DNA of 64,000 nt from Jacaranda mimosifolia (GCA_018894105.1 CM032133.1:10058501-10122500); one strand, 5' to 3'. Positions 45,480 to 58,480 are shown, counted from the stretch's first letter. The notes: generated by a model from the sequence alone, not told the origin. A program made the numbers and translations.

Positions 45480-48000
45480 TAACAAGCGCCTCACAAGGTG
45501 ACTAAACAGTTGTGTCAAATTTTTAGACACTCAATTCGACTCCCCAACCCTTCTATCCTTGCAACTACTGCCCATTTCTTAATCTCCTGGTCGAGATCAT
45601 CATCAGATGGAATTTGCACAACTGCACCTCTGACTTCTTACTCGGGCACCACAGCAAGCGCCGTTTAAACCACGGGAGCTGGTCGAGAAGGTCCATCCCT
45701 GATGTCGACACAAAGTCATTGGCAAAATCAAACTTAGTGGTCACCACCTTGACCCTAGTAAGGTGACCAGGCATAACCTTGACAACATGTGCTAGGGTAG
45801 GCCCCTCGAAAGTAGCGACTCATCGAGATTGAGCCTGTCTGCAGGAGCAGCCTCATGGGGTCCAAAGGATACATGCACAACTACTTGTCGAGCATGGGAT
45901 TCAAGCGCTACCTATCTTCTGTACAGATGATATAGCCAATAAACTCCAACTGTTTGAGAGCCTTCTTGAAGGCATCCGTGGCTTTGTTGATAGAGAAGAC
46001 AACGCTGGGATCCTAGAAAGCTAAAGTCAACATGAACTACTGAATCGCCTTTCGTCAAACGTTAGGTAGCGTCTTGGCGAATCCCCCCCAAGCAAAGTTG
46101 AGCACGCTATTGTATCCATGAGCTTGACCAGTATTATAGTAGGACTGGGCATCCACCCTGGCCTTTTTCAGCAACTCTTATGTCGAGCTCTTCTCGGCCA
46201 CCGCAACCAGCAATTGGGCATCCTCTGTTTCGAGTTGAGCGTTGCTGTTTCCCAATACTCTAGTTAGCTGCATGATCTAGATCTGGGTAGACTCAGCCTC
46301 AATCGTAAGCACGTCAAGCTTAGTTTGGTCCCTTTGGAGCCTACCATGCTCGTCGAGGGCGAGTTTCGATCTCCTGTACATATGGTAGCCAAGTTGGCTA
46401 ACCTACAATAATTTTTTTTTATCAATACAATCAAAACAACAAAAGATGGAAAGAAAAATTTAATAAGCATACAATGCTCGACAAGATATTTACCATATTA
46501 GAGTGGTAGGCCATAGCTCGCAACATGCCCACTTGGCTCATGTCCATAATCTTTCGTTGGTCGGATGCAAACAGACTAGCCATCATAACTTTCACCTGTA
46601 GCAAGCCGCTCAACCCTACCGTCATCATCGACATAGAGTTATAGACAGCCAAGTCGGTCCCGAACTTAGGAGAAGGAAAATCGACCATTTGGAAAAGCTT
46701 CTTGTCATCCCAGCCCCCAAATATGTTGTAGCCGATCAGTGGGCTAGTAGCTCTAGCTTTGCTTTTGCCCTTATCGATAGTGGCCTTCTTTTGGGAAGGT
46801 CCTGCCTGCTCGACTGTCGGCCTCTTCTATCGTGCGGATAGGCTGGAGATCGGAGTTGGTGTAGGTTGAACTGGAGAAGCTGTGAGAGAGGGCAATGCGA
46901 CTTAGGGCTGAGGAGTGACCTGAGACTCACCCTATGGACGAGCAGCCACGTCTTGACGCCGTTCTTGATTCCTTTGCGCACGGGCAAAAGCCTATGCTCG
47001 AGTTTAGTTCATGATTTTCTATCGATCTGCACGAACGCAAAAGCAACATACATGAGGATCAACCAGAGAGTTGGACTAAAAACAATTTCAAAATCAATAG
47101 TCAAGTCATCTACCTAGAAGAGCGTTGACTGGTAACCCTAAATCAGCAGGCGACAAGGTCGCCGAACCAAATTCTTTTCCTCGATATAACCTGAGGCTTT
47201 CATTTGCCCAAATTGCACTAAGTCTCGAACAAATATATTTGGCTAGGTCAGAGTTTCATTCCCAAGCATCTTGACATGCCCTCTAAACCACCCCTTGGGA
47301 ATATTAAAACCCCAAGGTGCCCAAAAATATAGATACTGTTTCTTCCATTCTTGACCATGGGATGATGAAGGGGTCACCAAGAACTTTCGTCAAGGACAGA
47401 AGGTCAGATAATAAAAACTTGACTCCTCGATGCTGCCTAACTTCCTAGACATAGGGAGATAGAAAAAGTTGGAGAAGTTAGTAAAGGTGGTCGGTTGGTC
47501 ATGTATGTGCATCAGGACGACAAAATTGTATATGGTCGAGAAATAATTGAGAAACAGTTGGCTTATACAAACTTGCAGACTGCTCAATAGTTCAACTATA
47601 GGCTAAGCGAAGGTAAACATAAGCCCACATCTAAAGGCTTCCTCAAACATAGTTATAATTCCAATTGAGGGCCGGTGCATTCTATCAAAAGGCTCGAGCA
47701 CGATTAGCTCGTACTTCGAGGGAATAGGGAAAAGCTGTCTTATAAGTATGAGGTTAGTGGGAGTGATTTTGGACACTATCTCGCTATAATGGTTAGGGTA
47801 AACAGTCGACCACAAGAAATGGGTGGTTCACTTGAACCAGCCCCACCCCCGATAACAATACGCTCATCATCAGAGCTTCTTGAGGTCGAACTATTACTCG
47901 AAGAGCCATTAGACTCGCTAGTCGAGCCACCCCACCCCCAGTCGAAACCCTATCCGACCTTTTCGTCCCACTATCGTCTTCACCAAATACCCTCAACATG
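45480..48000 (-). pseudogene. Antisense extra ORF of the Tat element, with intron-like gaps
   Basis: On the minus strand a Ser-rich start (GSTSESNGSSSNSSTS, near 47930) leads to IPSKYELIVLEPFDRMHRPS, RCGLMFTF, VCISQLFLNYFSTIYNFVVL and EWKKQYLYFWAPWGFNIPKG. This order resembles the putative gypsy-type transposon domain (Transposase_28-like) of antisense ORFs in Tat elements. Two GT-AG gaps fit introns: 47113-47027 (GTAGATGAC to CGTGCAG) and 46493-46403 (GTAAATATC to TATTGTAG). Joining at the second links AMAYHSNM to VSQLGYHMYRRS, followed by a coiled-coil-like part (LQRDQTKLDVLTIEAESTQI). Frameshifts and stops are present, so it is not functional now. Function unknown. Confidence 0.65.
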
Positions 48001-50272
48001 ATATAAATATGGTATGATTGAAATACGTGTAAAAGGACTTACGCATTTCAAGATTTTGGAGTAGAAAGCAGTTGATCAACAGCGTAGGGAAATGCCTCAA
48101 TTGACCTCTTAGAATGCTATAAAAGTAAAAATGGATATTTTTACTGTGACTATTTACAACTATCAAAGCGCAGTAACTGAAACGGCCGTAATATCAAGGA
48201 GTATACATCGTCTCCTCCTCAGGCAAAGCTTAAGGTTGCTTAAACTCACATTTATAATGTAACAGAGATAGAGAAAATATCCAAACTTGGCTTGTTTACT
48301 ATGAAGAGGCCCAATCCTTTGTTCCCTCAAAGGAAAAAAACATAGCCACAAACTAAGTAAAAGATGCAGACATTTCGTCACATGGGCCAAATGTTTTTTG
48401 TTTTCTAATTCCTCCTACAATTTGTTCCTAGTTAATCTATAAAATAAACCAACATCAATGATGACCATTTTCCTTCGTCATGCTCCAGACATTATGTTTC
48501 TAATTTGTGCCTTCTACTGTGGCTTTGAATTTCAAATGTACAAAACCACATATATGATAAGGAATAGAATAATAGAAATGTATGACAAAAAGCATATACA
48601 ATACATATATATATATATATTTGGTCTTTCTAGTTTTCAAGATTTACTAACATTTAATGGAATGAAAATGCTTAGACTTCTTTTTTCTATTACGATCTTC
48701 AAAGCTCTGCATGGCACATTAAACAACACAGCTGATACTTTTTTTACTACTATGGACTTTAAAGTTCTATATGGCATGTTAAAAAACACAACTGATCAGA
48801 AGATAAAGATAAACAACCATCAAAATTCCTCATCAATAGAGGAATATCATCACATTTTATTCATAAAGACTTCAATTCTACCCTTCTAAAAAGAATATAA
48901 GCCAAATCATTATTTGATTAAAAACCAAGCCAACCAATAGCATAGTTGTATTGACCATGTCAAAACCTCATTTCTTATCTAAATACTAATTTAATTTTAT
49001 CAATCTAAAGAGCTTGTATTCACAGATTTTTCATTTGAAGAAAGAAATATGATTCCTGGCAGAAGATAATTAACTCCTTAAACTATCTGAAACTTAGAAA
49101 ACAATTTTCTTGCAAACTGTAAGGTACTATTTTGCATTTGATTTTGATTTTTTGCAGTTTTGACACATATAAATGTTTATCACCACTTAAAACAATAATA
49201 TTAGGGGAAATTTTGATTTAATTACCACTTCATTAATCTGAAGCACATAATAAGCATTATAATAATAAATATCTTTTTTTTTAATGTATTGTACAAACAT
49301 TTGGGAACAATTAAAACTAGAATATTGGAAATCCTCTGTAGGAGGTAACACTTTCTACTAATAGGTCATAAAGTGAATTCCAATTTATCATCAACGGTTT
49401 CCATTTCATTGTTATTTGTTAGCTAAGCATATCTTCTTCATGCTAATTTTAGATATTACTTATTTCTCTACTGAAAATAATTGTAGCAAAAGAATGAAAT
49501 CTAGAACTTGATCTTTATGAAGAAAGCTCTTTTTTCAAGGTAAGGTTTTCAATCAAAAGGTTCCTATAAATTGAGAAATGGTTCAAAAGGTTGCAACAAA
49601 TGTAAATAAGAGTATATGCATAATTAAGTTCAAATCAAAATACTCATAATAACTAGCAACTTCAAGCTTGTTACATACAAGAAAAAGAAATAAGATTTAC
49701 TGAACTAACTATCCACACAACTTAAACCAATTTGATTCTTAATGCCTTCATCCTTTTTAGGAACAATTTTTCAACTAATATTATCAGCTTGTTGCATTTC
49801 TCTTATGACAACACTTCATATGATCCATCTTACAGAAGCTCATGGTTGCATCAACATCTGGATTTTGGACTTCTAACCCAGCATTTTAATGAAATAGTTA
49901 AATCCTTGGTCATAGATAATGGGCAAAAGTTTTTAGTACTTCTAAAACATTCTCACATTCTTTTAATCACCTTGACTAGAAATTACAGTGATTAGAAATT
50001 CCAATATCAAGATAGTAAGTCTTTTTTAAATATCACCGTATTAACTAACAGAGGAAAATGTTTCCATAATCAATATTCTAGGCTTAAGCACTAGAAAAAT
50101 AAGGCTTTTATCACAAGATAGACAACACTACAAGGCATTTTCACCTTACAATCACATAAAGTTTAACATTTAGATTCTTCTTAAGCCATAAGATATATTT
50201 ATCCCAATTCTCCATCTAAAGATAGTGATTGTGCCATTATTTATGAGATTCTATTGTTTAGGAATTACTATA
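48001..50272. other. No gene recognised
   Basis: AT-rich. A 143-codon frame (48458-48889, plus) spans a 60 bp tandem duplication and an AT run (48606-48622); it has no family features and I do not call it a gene. No Tat 3' LTR start was found. Confidence 0.4.
48676..48796. repeat. Diverged tandem duplication, 60 bp x 2
   Basis: 48676-48736 and 48737-48796 share AAAG(C/T)TCT(G/A)(C/T)ATGGCA and ACACA(G/A)CTGAT. Confidence 0.75.
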
Positions 50273-52179
50273 TAGAGTGTAACACCCCTAAAATTCAGTA
50301 ATTTTTGGAAAATAAGGATTTGGAAAATCAAGGCATTAGTTGGTCAAATTTTAGGGCTCGAAAAATATTGAAAAGGACTTAATTGCAAGAATTTTGAAAG
50401 TTTTGGGGTCAAATTGCAAATAAGCAATACTTGATTGGATCATTTTTTTAGAAATTTTGGGGTTTGTATGGAAATATTTTGGGTCAAATGGATAGAATTG
50501 AGGCACTAATAAGTCTAAGGGTTGAATTGAAGATGCTCAATATTTGGAAAGACTTAATTGAAAGCCGGGTAGAAGTTTTGGGGGTCAACTTATAATTCCA
50601 AAAAATAGGTTTATGTATAGCAATTGCACCCCCCATTCCTTCTAATTCACATATGCAGCCATTGTCTTCCTCATCTAGCAATATTCTCCAGCGAACGACA
50701 AAACCCACCATATTATATATCATTTTACTCCTCTCAACTCAATGAACTCAAAAATACCAAAATCTTGTAGAACTAACCCGTGTGGCGGCCGAAAATTTAG
50801 CTCAAAGTCATGGCCGTGGCGGTGGTGATGGGTTTTTCCATTTCGACTACTGAAGCTCGGGTTTGAGTACTAGGTTTTGTTGGGCTCTACTCAAGGATTA
50901 CATAGATGCTTTCAATTTCAGAAATGGACCACCGGAGCGAGCGAAATTGAAGAAAAACAACACAGAGGTGTTAGTGGCGGGTTGGCAATCAATTCGGCAG
51001 CGGAATAAGAAATTGGTGAGGCGTTGGATTGCTCTAGTTGAAAGGCACCTTTTGGTGGTGTTGTTGACCATCTCCAGCAGCGGCGGAAAGTGACGTAGTG
51101 GCGGGGAACAGGGAGTTTTCTTGTCTTATTAATAGGGATGCATGCACGAAGGCTAATCGTGATTTTAGGGCTCCGATAAGAAAATATTGGGTAAAAATGG
51201 AAATTAGGTTTAAATTGTATGCATGTGTATGTATATACCTTCCAAATCATACAATACGTTGTACCAACAAAAGAATACGTGATCTGATCAGGAAATTGAG
51301 ACCTGTATATAAATGTATGAATTAGTGGATTCGAATTTATATTGTTATATGATAATCTTAGGATTAATTGAGTTAATTGGATGAGAAAACCCTAATTTTG
51401 TGAATTCGGAACTTAAATGACAATAATTGAATTATTAAGAGGATTGGACTATTGATACTAATTTGGAATAATGTTATGAGATTAGTTATGTAACTAAAGA
51501 CCAGATTACATCCCATTATGGGAATCGAAAAACCCTAAAACTAACTTATTAGCCGAGCATTAGTGATTTTAGACTGTTAATGGTGTAACTATAATTATTA
51601 AGGATTATTACAGTTGAATAGGGATTTTGACTATGAAAATACTATTTTGGTTAGGTGACGCAGAAGTGGGTCCTACTGACTAGCAGATTACTAACAGTGG
51701 ATGCTTTCTTATGAGATTACGAAGGTGAGGATCTGCCAATCTGGCACTTCTCGTACCTATCAATTTTATTGATAAACCCTTGTGAGGGTTGATACTTAAC
51801 TTGATTATTACACTCTGTTAATTATTGTACTCTTGTGAGGATCAGCCAATCGGCACTTGCTTTATATGAGCTTATTCCATAACTATCGTTGAACTCGATG
51901 AGATTCTAATGGTCTGATAACCATCGTGATTTCCATTATCATTGTTGTTGATTATCGAACCCTATAAAGTTCCCAGAACTCTTATCCGTATTCTGTATTA
52001 CTCGATTGCCTGTTACTGCTTGTTATCTATTAATTGACCTGTACACCTTTGTGACGTTTAGTTCTTGATCGTGCTTTGATATGACTTTGTTATTATCTAT
52101 TCTGCCGCCCAAAACTCCTGTTTGTCAATTGTCATTGTTTCGTTAACTAATTATCCTATTATTTGTTACCGTAGCCATT

Positions 52180-52335
52180 ATGTGGATCCCAGTTGTTAAG
52201 CTCGAGACGTGTCGATATATGATCCCAGTTGTTAAGCTCGGGACGAGCTGTTATGTGGATCCCAACTGTTAAGCTCGGGATGAGCCGTTATGTAGATCCC
52301 AACTGTTAAGTTTGGGATGTGCCAATACGTTTGAC
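52180..52335. repeat. Tandem repeats of about 50 bp with GATCCCA(A/G)(C/T)TGTTAAGCTCGGGA
   Basis: Units start near 52185, 52220, 52257 and 52294, each with TGTTAAG(C/T)TCGGGA and GA(T/C)GTGCC or GAGC(C/T)GTTATGT. Inside solo LTR copy B. Confidence 0.8.
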
Positions 52336-52428
52336 TAACTGACTGACTGATTGATTTTTTGACTGATCGGCCGACTGTCTGATTGATTGATTGATTGATC
52401 GACTAACTAATTGACTGACTGACCTATA
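52329..52428. repeat. Simple repeat, GACT/GATT tetranucleotides
   Basis: A run of GACTAACT, GACTGACT and GATTGATT words in solo LTR copy B. Confidence 0.85.
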
Positions 52429-53350
52429 TAAGGAGAATCTGATATGCCTGTCCTATTCTAATTCGTGGGATGGCATGTGATATTCGGATTGTTTATTTTG
52501 ACTATTTTTTATTCTTTGTAAACTATTCATAGAGCTATAAGGAAGAAGAGATTTCTATTTGCTTATCTTATTATATCCTGAAATGTTCCTGTTTAGTTGT
52601 TAACCTATGATCTATTGGATTTTTCTTCCTCGATAGATCCATACTGCCTACTATTTTGATTATCCATGATTAAGTCATTTCGACTTACCCCTGTATTTTT
52701 TTGACTTTCTCAGACAGGGTTAAGTGATGAGCTTGAACTCCAAGCTTGGATTAGCGAACACATTTTGTAATAGAAAATCGTTGTATATGCGTATGGGTAC
52801 TCTTAGACATTTTGTATACCCGAGAGATGTTGCGATATGTTAAGTATAGATATAACATCTACAGGGTGCGCTTATATTATGGAATATTATGGGATCAGTA
52901 TGGTTTGTATATATATTTTGTTAGGGTTTGCTTAAGACGAAAACTGCTGTTGTATCTGATAGTAGAACAGATGTTTGTAATTGTTATGGGATCAATCATA
53001 TGTTAGTTAAAACTTTGTGATATTTTGATATGACATGATGAGATTAAGGTCTGTGGCATGTATGAATAGTGTTGCTTATGTCGATATTTTGGTTCTGAAT
53101 ATTGTGGGATTATTAGCATGAACTATAGCACTATGATATTATGGTATTAAGTTTGAAGCATATTGTGAGTTGATGATCATTGTGGTTTGTTGGAGATTTG
53201 TGAAAAAATTTATGAGCCTATCGAATATGACGTTTGCATGCTATAAAGATTTTTGAAGGGCTTATTAACTGTATTTTGTGGATTCGATTTAAGATTGAAT
53301 TGAGTGGCGTCCCGGCATGTGGGCTATCCTGAGTGGGGTGCCACATAGAG

Positions 53351-55776
53351 GAAGGCAAAAATGAAAACTAAACCATGCAAATCAAATTTCACTTGGAAAT
53401 GGACTTCCTCAATACTCTTAATCAATTAGCACAAGAATCCTACTACACCTGCACAAAAATAAAATTAATACATCACATATAAAAACTCCTCTCAAAACAA
53501 TCTTCAAACATTTGCATCCAGTAACAATACGAACCACGCAAATTTGCACACGCCATTGTCTTCTCCTAAGACTCACCAATTAAACATCAAAATTCAATCT
53601 TTCCAATATTAGATGCATTTGGTTAACCATTATACTCCAATTTCACATTCAAACTAGCACTCTAACAAAAATGAGTCGAACAAAAAAAGTGGATGCTAGA
53701 TTACCTTTTGTTCTGCAAAAATTGAGAACTAGCCGTTGTTTTCGCATGTGATGCAAATTCCTTCACTTGATGGAAACTAACAAATTAGCAATTGAGAGAG
53801 AAAATAGGTTTGAGATTAGCAATTGATAATAAGGAATGACAAATCAGGGGATGAGGGATGAGGGATGAGGGATTAGGGGTCAAGCTATTCAGGTTGTGTG
53901 TGGGTGTCTTAACGATTGAAAACACAATCTGAACTCTGGTTGAGTTCCTGTGTTTAATTATTAAACATGTGAATATGAAAAAAAAAGATATTATAATTCA
54001 AAAAGGAAGAGGGCAATTATAATATGAAATTTACTGGGCATTGTTGCAAAATATCTTTTAATTTTTTTATTGGAAAGAGAGAAAAAATTATAATAAGTTA
54101 TTTTATACTCAAAATTTTATATTTTTAAAATATATATTTCTTTATATAACATTTTTTAATGTATTAAATTCCTATTTATAAAATTTAGGTGTTGAATTGA
54201 TATATTTAATTAAAATTATGAGTTTTAGTTATTCAAATTGTCTACAAGTATATTCAAAGTAAATTGTATATATCATGCTACCAAAATTTTCTAAAGCTTA
54301 AATTTGATTAAATAAAGATAAGTTTGATTTTCAAACAAGTTCGATAACAAAATTTTGATTTAAGATCATTTTCTTAGATAAAAAACGTGTCATGGATTAG
54401 GAGGGGGAAGATTCAAATATTATATCTTTCATCTTAAAGTATATTAAATTTAAAGAGGAAACTTTAGAGATTTCGTTTTTTATTCATGCATTCGATAACA
54501 AGCAAAGCTAGTTTTTTATATTTTTTTTACAGAAATTTATATTTATAATGCGTCAATATTTTTATTTTTAAATTTTGATATAATTATAAAAAGAAGAATA
54601 TATGTGATCATACATTCCTAGTTAGGAGTTCCGATTCGATAAAATTGATTTAAGAATTGCTACTTTTACTTAATATAGTTCAATTGGTTTTCTAAACCAT
54701 GGGTAATGCTACTTTTTAAGTAATTAAAAAATATATTATCAAAGTATTTATCTGAAAAAAGGCTATTTTTTCTTGAATTGAAAATTTTATTTTATTATTA
54801 TTAGAAATGTTTCTCCCAAATATTAACTAAATTATTTGATATATCCAAAAAAATAATCAAACTAGCCAATCAACTACTACTTTTCCATTGAATTTTAAGT
54901 GGGACAAGTTAATATATTTTATTTTTAATGTTATCAAAATTAAATGAATTATTATAACTTGGACTCATGTCCAACTTGATAAGAGTTTTTATTCTTAATT
55001 AAGAATAAGCTTTTTCAAATAATTTTTGCAGACCACTCAAACTTAGTCTATGACTGGGTTTTTTCATTTATACTATTATTAATAAAAATAAATTTAATTT
55101 ACAAAATTAAAAAATATAAAATTTTCAAATAATAATTCAAAATTTAAAATCATATTCCACATACTAAATGAATAATTTATTTAAAGTTAAATATAAGATA
55201 AATCTAATGTGTAGTTTAAGATTGAGACATGCTTTGGATTAATAATAAGAAGTTCCATATAATAACTTATCATGACAAAAAAGCATATATAAAAAGTTTA
55301 TATTAGAAGTCTATATTATGTAACTCTACACACACACACACACACACACATAAGATATACCTATTATAAGTAAATTGGATTTTTTTTAGGATTGTTTTGA
55401 AATTTAGCTTCATTTTGTCGTCATTTTATTTTAGGTGTGATGTTTTAGATTACTTCATTTTTATGAGTTAGTATATCATTTTACCTATTAATTGCTATTT
55501 GTGTAATTTAAGTATATTATAGTAAATATTTATAATTTAGAAAAACTTATCTCGACTAACATCAATTTATATTAATTTAAATTTATAATCTTAATTAAAA
55601 TAAGTGGGTCCTACTTCTCCTTATCCTTATGTAAAGTCCAACCCAAAAAATGCTTGGTAATAATTCATTTTTCATATACATATATATATATATATACATA
55701 TATTTACCATTGTGAACGACTTGATAAAATACAAAAATGAAAAATAAGGAAGAAATATTGATAACATTTATTGTGC
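53351..55776. other. AT-rich intergenic DNA
   Basis: No gene is seen. An (AC)n microsatellite lies at 55329-55350 and a (TA)n run near 55678-55696. Confidence 0.5.
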
Positions 55777-56061
55777 TTTTACTTGTTGAAATTCATCAAG
55801 TACTATCAAACATACGGGTTTATATAAGTTTAATATTTGTACATATTAAACAATTAAAATAAACTCACTCTATCTTTTTAAATCACAAGTATATTCTTTC
55901 AATATTGTCAAATAATTTTTTATGTGAAAAAAATTCATGATACTATTTCTCAATACAAAAATTTATTCCATTGACTTTTCATTTAAGAAAATTCTATCAT
56001 TAACCTTATCCCATTTTTAAAAGAAAATAGCCTTGAAGTTTTAAGTTAAGTAAATTTTTAT
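55777..56061. repeat. 285 bp repeat, copy 2 (with 28287-28571)
   Basis: Nearly identical to copy 1 and in the same orientation. Here no copia sequence continues on either side. Confidence 0.9.
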
Positions 56062-56399
56062 ATATTAATATTTAATTTAAAAAATTATTATTCTTTAGTT
56101 GTATTCATTGTGTATAGTAATAACTTTTACAAAATTTAATTTATGAACTTTGGAGATTTTAATCTTCTTCTTATTAGTTCATTTAAATATAAAAATTAAA
56201 ATTCTCCACATTACTATAATTTGTATGTCTCTGAAAACAGAAAATAAATTTCTGTAAATATTTAGATATTAAAATAAAAATATCATTGATAAAAACAAAC
56301 TTAAAACAACCTAAAGCAAATTATTTATTGAAGCTAAATTCATTAAATATTTTAACTTAAGAAATTGCAATACGATTAAAAAAATTTAGTATTATCAAA
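56062..56399. other. AT-rich spacer
   Basis: No gene seen between the 285 bp repeat and the Tat LTR fragment. Confidence 0.5.
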
Positions 56400-56905
56400 A
56401 TTAAAAGAGCCAAGACAACAACCTCTCAGCTGCATTGAATACTCCACTAGGCGGGGTGCCCACACATTAATGGCGCATGCCACCACAGTACTCCCTTTTC
56501 TCAGCAGTGCCAGGCTAGTACGCACCACCAATGTACCACCATGCCCTAAGCTGCGCCACTTGGAATAGTACACAGGCAGGAGAAGACTTCAAAGCTCTCA
56601 AACAAGAACAAGAGCCCTTTTTGCTCAACGAGGGCACAAAAGTCATATCAACCCCACTGAGAAGACTATGAATGCATTCATTTCTCTAAAGCCCTCACTC
56701 TGCTACTCTATTCCTTAGTCGATATATACTGACTTGAGCGTCGGAGTACCTTAGTTGATGGCATCTTAGCTAGCCTGATGTTTGCTGTTAATCGCAGGAC
56801 TCGACCCCATTATATTGAAAGCAATCTCTTCGACCTCCACTAGGTCAACTATACTAGACCTTAGCCCAATGCCCTAGCTGATATACTCTTTTCACCCTCA
56901 TTACA
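56400..56905 (+). repeat. Tat-lineage LTR fragment (3' part)
   Basis: GC-richer than its surroundings. It contains TACTGACTTGAGCGTCGGAG (near 56730), a phrase typical of Tat LTR ends, and its last 88 bases match the LTR end at 32032-32120. It ends TTACA. The start of the LTR is not visible, so it is partial, or the 3' LTR end of the main Tat element with its start lost. Confidence 0.7.
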
Positions 56906-58297
56906 TATATTTTAAGCTTGAGTTCAGAATTTCTTCCAAACTCAAGAAAAAATAAAAATATGGTCAAGTAAAATGAAAAGAAATTAAATATTACTCTGAC
57001 ATATCAGCATGAATAATGACTGAATATTTAACCACAATTACTATAACTTGCGTGTCCACATATTAAAATTTACATATAATATATTGAAAGTAAATGATTA
57101 AATATGATATATATTAATTTAAAAATAAGTTTATGTACTAAAAGAAAAGGTGTAGCTATGTAGAATAGCAACGCCTTAATTCTTAATATAATATATATAT
57201 AGAAACTATGTATGTATATATATATCATATATCTTGTATTTTGTCTTATTCTAACTATTTGCTTGCTAGAGTCACGCGATTTTAAATTTATCAAAAGGAG
57301 CATTTATTGCTTAGTTTTTGAAGAAGAAGAAGAATACAGTCATTACATTTATTTATGTGTTGTCAACATCATAGGTATAGTCATAATATATAATAAATGG
57401 TAAGATCTCATTAATTGAAATTCATCTTGTAGGTACGACCTCATTTTGAATCCTCTATTCTATTGTCTATTACATCTCATATTTCCACTTGCTGCATTTA
57501 TGCCATATGTATTTAATTCCCAATCAATTATTTTTATAATAAAATACTAAATACACGTATCATATATACATAAAATAAAAAATAAAATAGAAGATTTAAA
57601 CCGATACAACCTACTAAATGGTAGAAAGCACCGTTTAGCGCATAGGTAAGTCCGCGAGTGTATCCGAGCTCCAAACGAGAAGAGAGGAAAATTAGTTACA
57701 ATTCACGCTTAAATTATTGTGCTCCGGAGGGCAAGAAATCTTGACTTGCAGTATTATTCAAGACAGCTAAGTAACAACTGCCTTGACAATTGACATGGGG
57801 AGTTGAGCTGCTTATATAGGAAATCATGGACTTGGGGAATCAATTCAAGGCTCAAATATATATGGTAAGTCATCTAATGAGAGCTTATAAGTATTATCAT
57901 CCAAAAGAGTACAACGCGTTAATCAATTTCATACTTATGTTTTGTAAAATTACTTCCATAAATTATTTCTAATTTAAATATTAAAGAATTTTTATTGGGC
58001 AAATCTCAATGCTATAATTCTTTGTGTTTGAAAAAATACCAATTCCTCAAATGACGTGAGAAATCCTTAGGCCTAAAGTTTGTGTTAACATCATAATACT
58101 CGACACTCATTAACTAGAATCCATAAATGTGCTGCCAAATATAGTGCAACGTAATGTTACTAAATTGTTTTCGTACTTCATTAAATAACCATTTGGTAAT
58201 TTTCTTATAGTTTTTTCTTAAATCAAATGTAAATTTGAAAAGAAAAAAAAAAAATCTTAAGAACCATACTTACACGAGAAAATCACTTTCTTTTGTG

Positions 58298-58303
58298 CAC
58301 GTG
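58298..58303 (+). promoter_or_regulatory. G-box (CACGTG) upstream of uroporphyrinogen-III synthase
   Basis: A perfect CACGTG 266 bases before the start codon. G-boxes bind bZIP and bHLH light-signalling factors in plants and are common near tetrapyrrole genes. A role here is inference; one hexamer can occur by chance. Confidence 0.4.
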
Positions 58304-58480
58304 TGTGTGTATATATATATATATATATATTTTAACTTAATCTCAAATTCTTTTTCAAACTAATTTTTTCCCACTTAATTTTCTTGATGCCGAACGAAGC
58401 AACAAATAAGTGAAGAGGAAACAAATCCCAATCAAATTCTATTAGTGTTTCATATCGGTAAAATAATAAGTTGTTGTCTT

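Larger units (their letters stand above)
32032..48000 (+). mobile_element. Tat-lineage (Retand-type) Ty3/gypsy element, broken
   Basis: From left to right: an 88 bp LTR end, primer site, gag, protease, RT, RNase H, integrase, a tandem repeat block and an antisense ORF region. The protein motifs, a variable repeat-bearing 3' region and an extra antisense ORF are features known from the Tat lineage. A CACTA element (35542-40270) is inserted in the RT-RNase H connection, and a solo LTR (41341-43580) lies just before the integrase zinc-binding part. Every domain has stops or frameshifts. The 3' LTR was not identified; an LTR end of the same family lies at 56400-56905. Confidence 0.85.
50278..53345 (+). 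mobile_element. Solo LTR, TGTAACACCC family, copy B, complete
   Basis: 3068 bp from TGTAACACCCCTAAAATTCAG to GAGTGGGGTGCCACA, flanked by perfect TAGAG duplications (50273-50277 and 53346-53350). No primer site or coding region of a retroelement is inside, so it is a solo LTR left by recombination. The GC-rich part (50640-51110) carries short ORFs without family match that correspond to similar parts of copies A and C. A segment near 52700 (CAGACAGGGTTAAGTGATGA) is conserved in copy A. The lineage is uncertain; a chromovirus is possible. Confidence 0.9.

Noticed and set aside
48458..48889. 143-codon ORF as a small host gene
   Set aside because: It spans an AT microsatellite and a tandem duplication, is AT-driven in composition and has no recognised domain.
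50863..51250. Possible host gene fragment in a GC-rich stretch
   Set aside because: It lies inside the complete solo LTR 50278-53345, and similar GC-rich stretches occur in the other LTR copies of the family.
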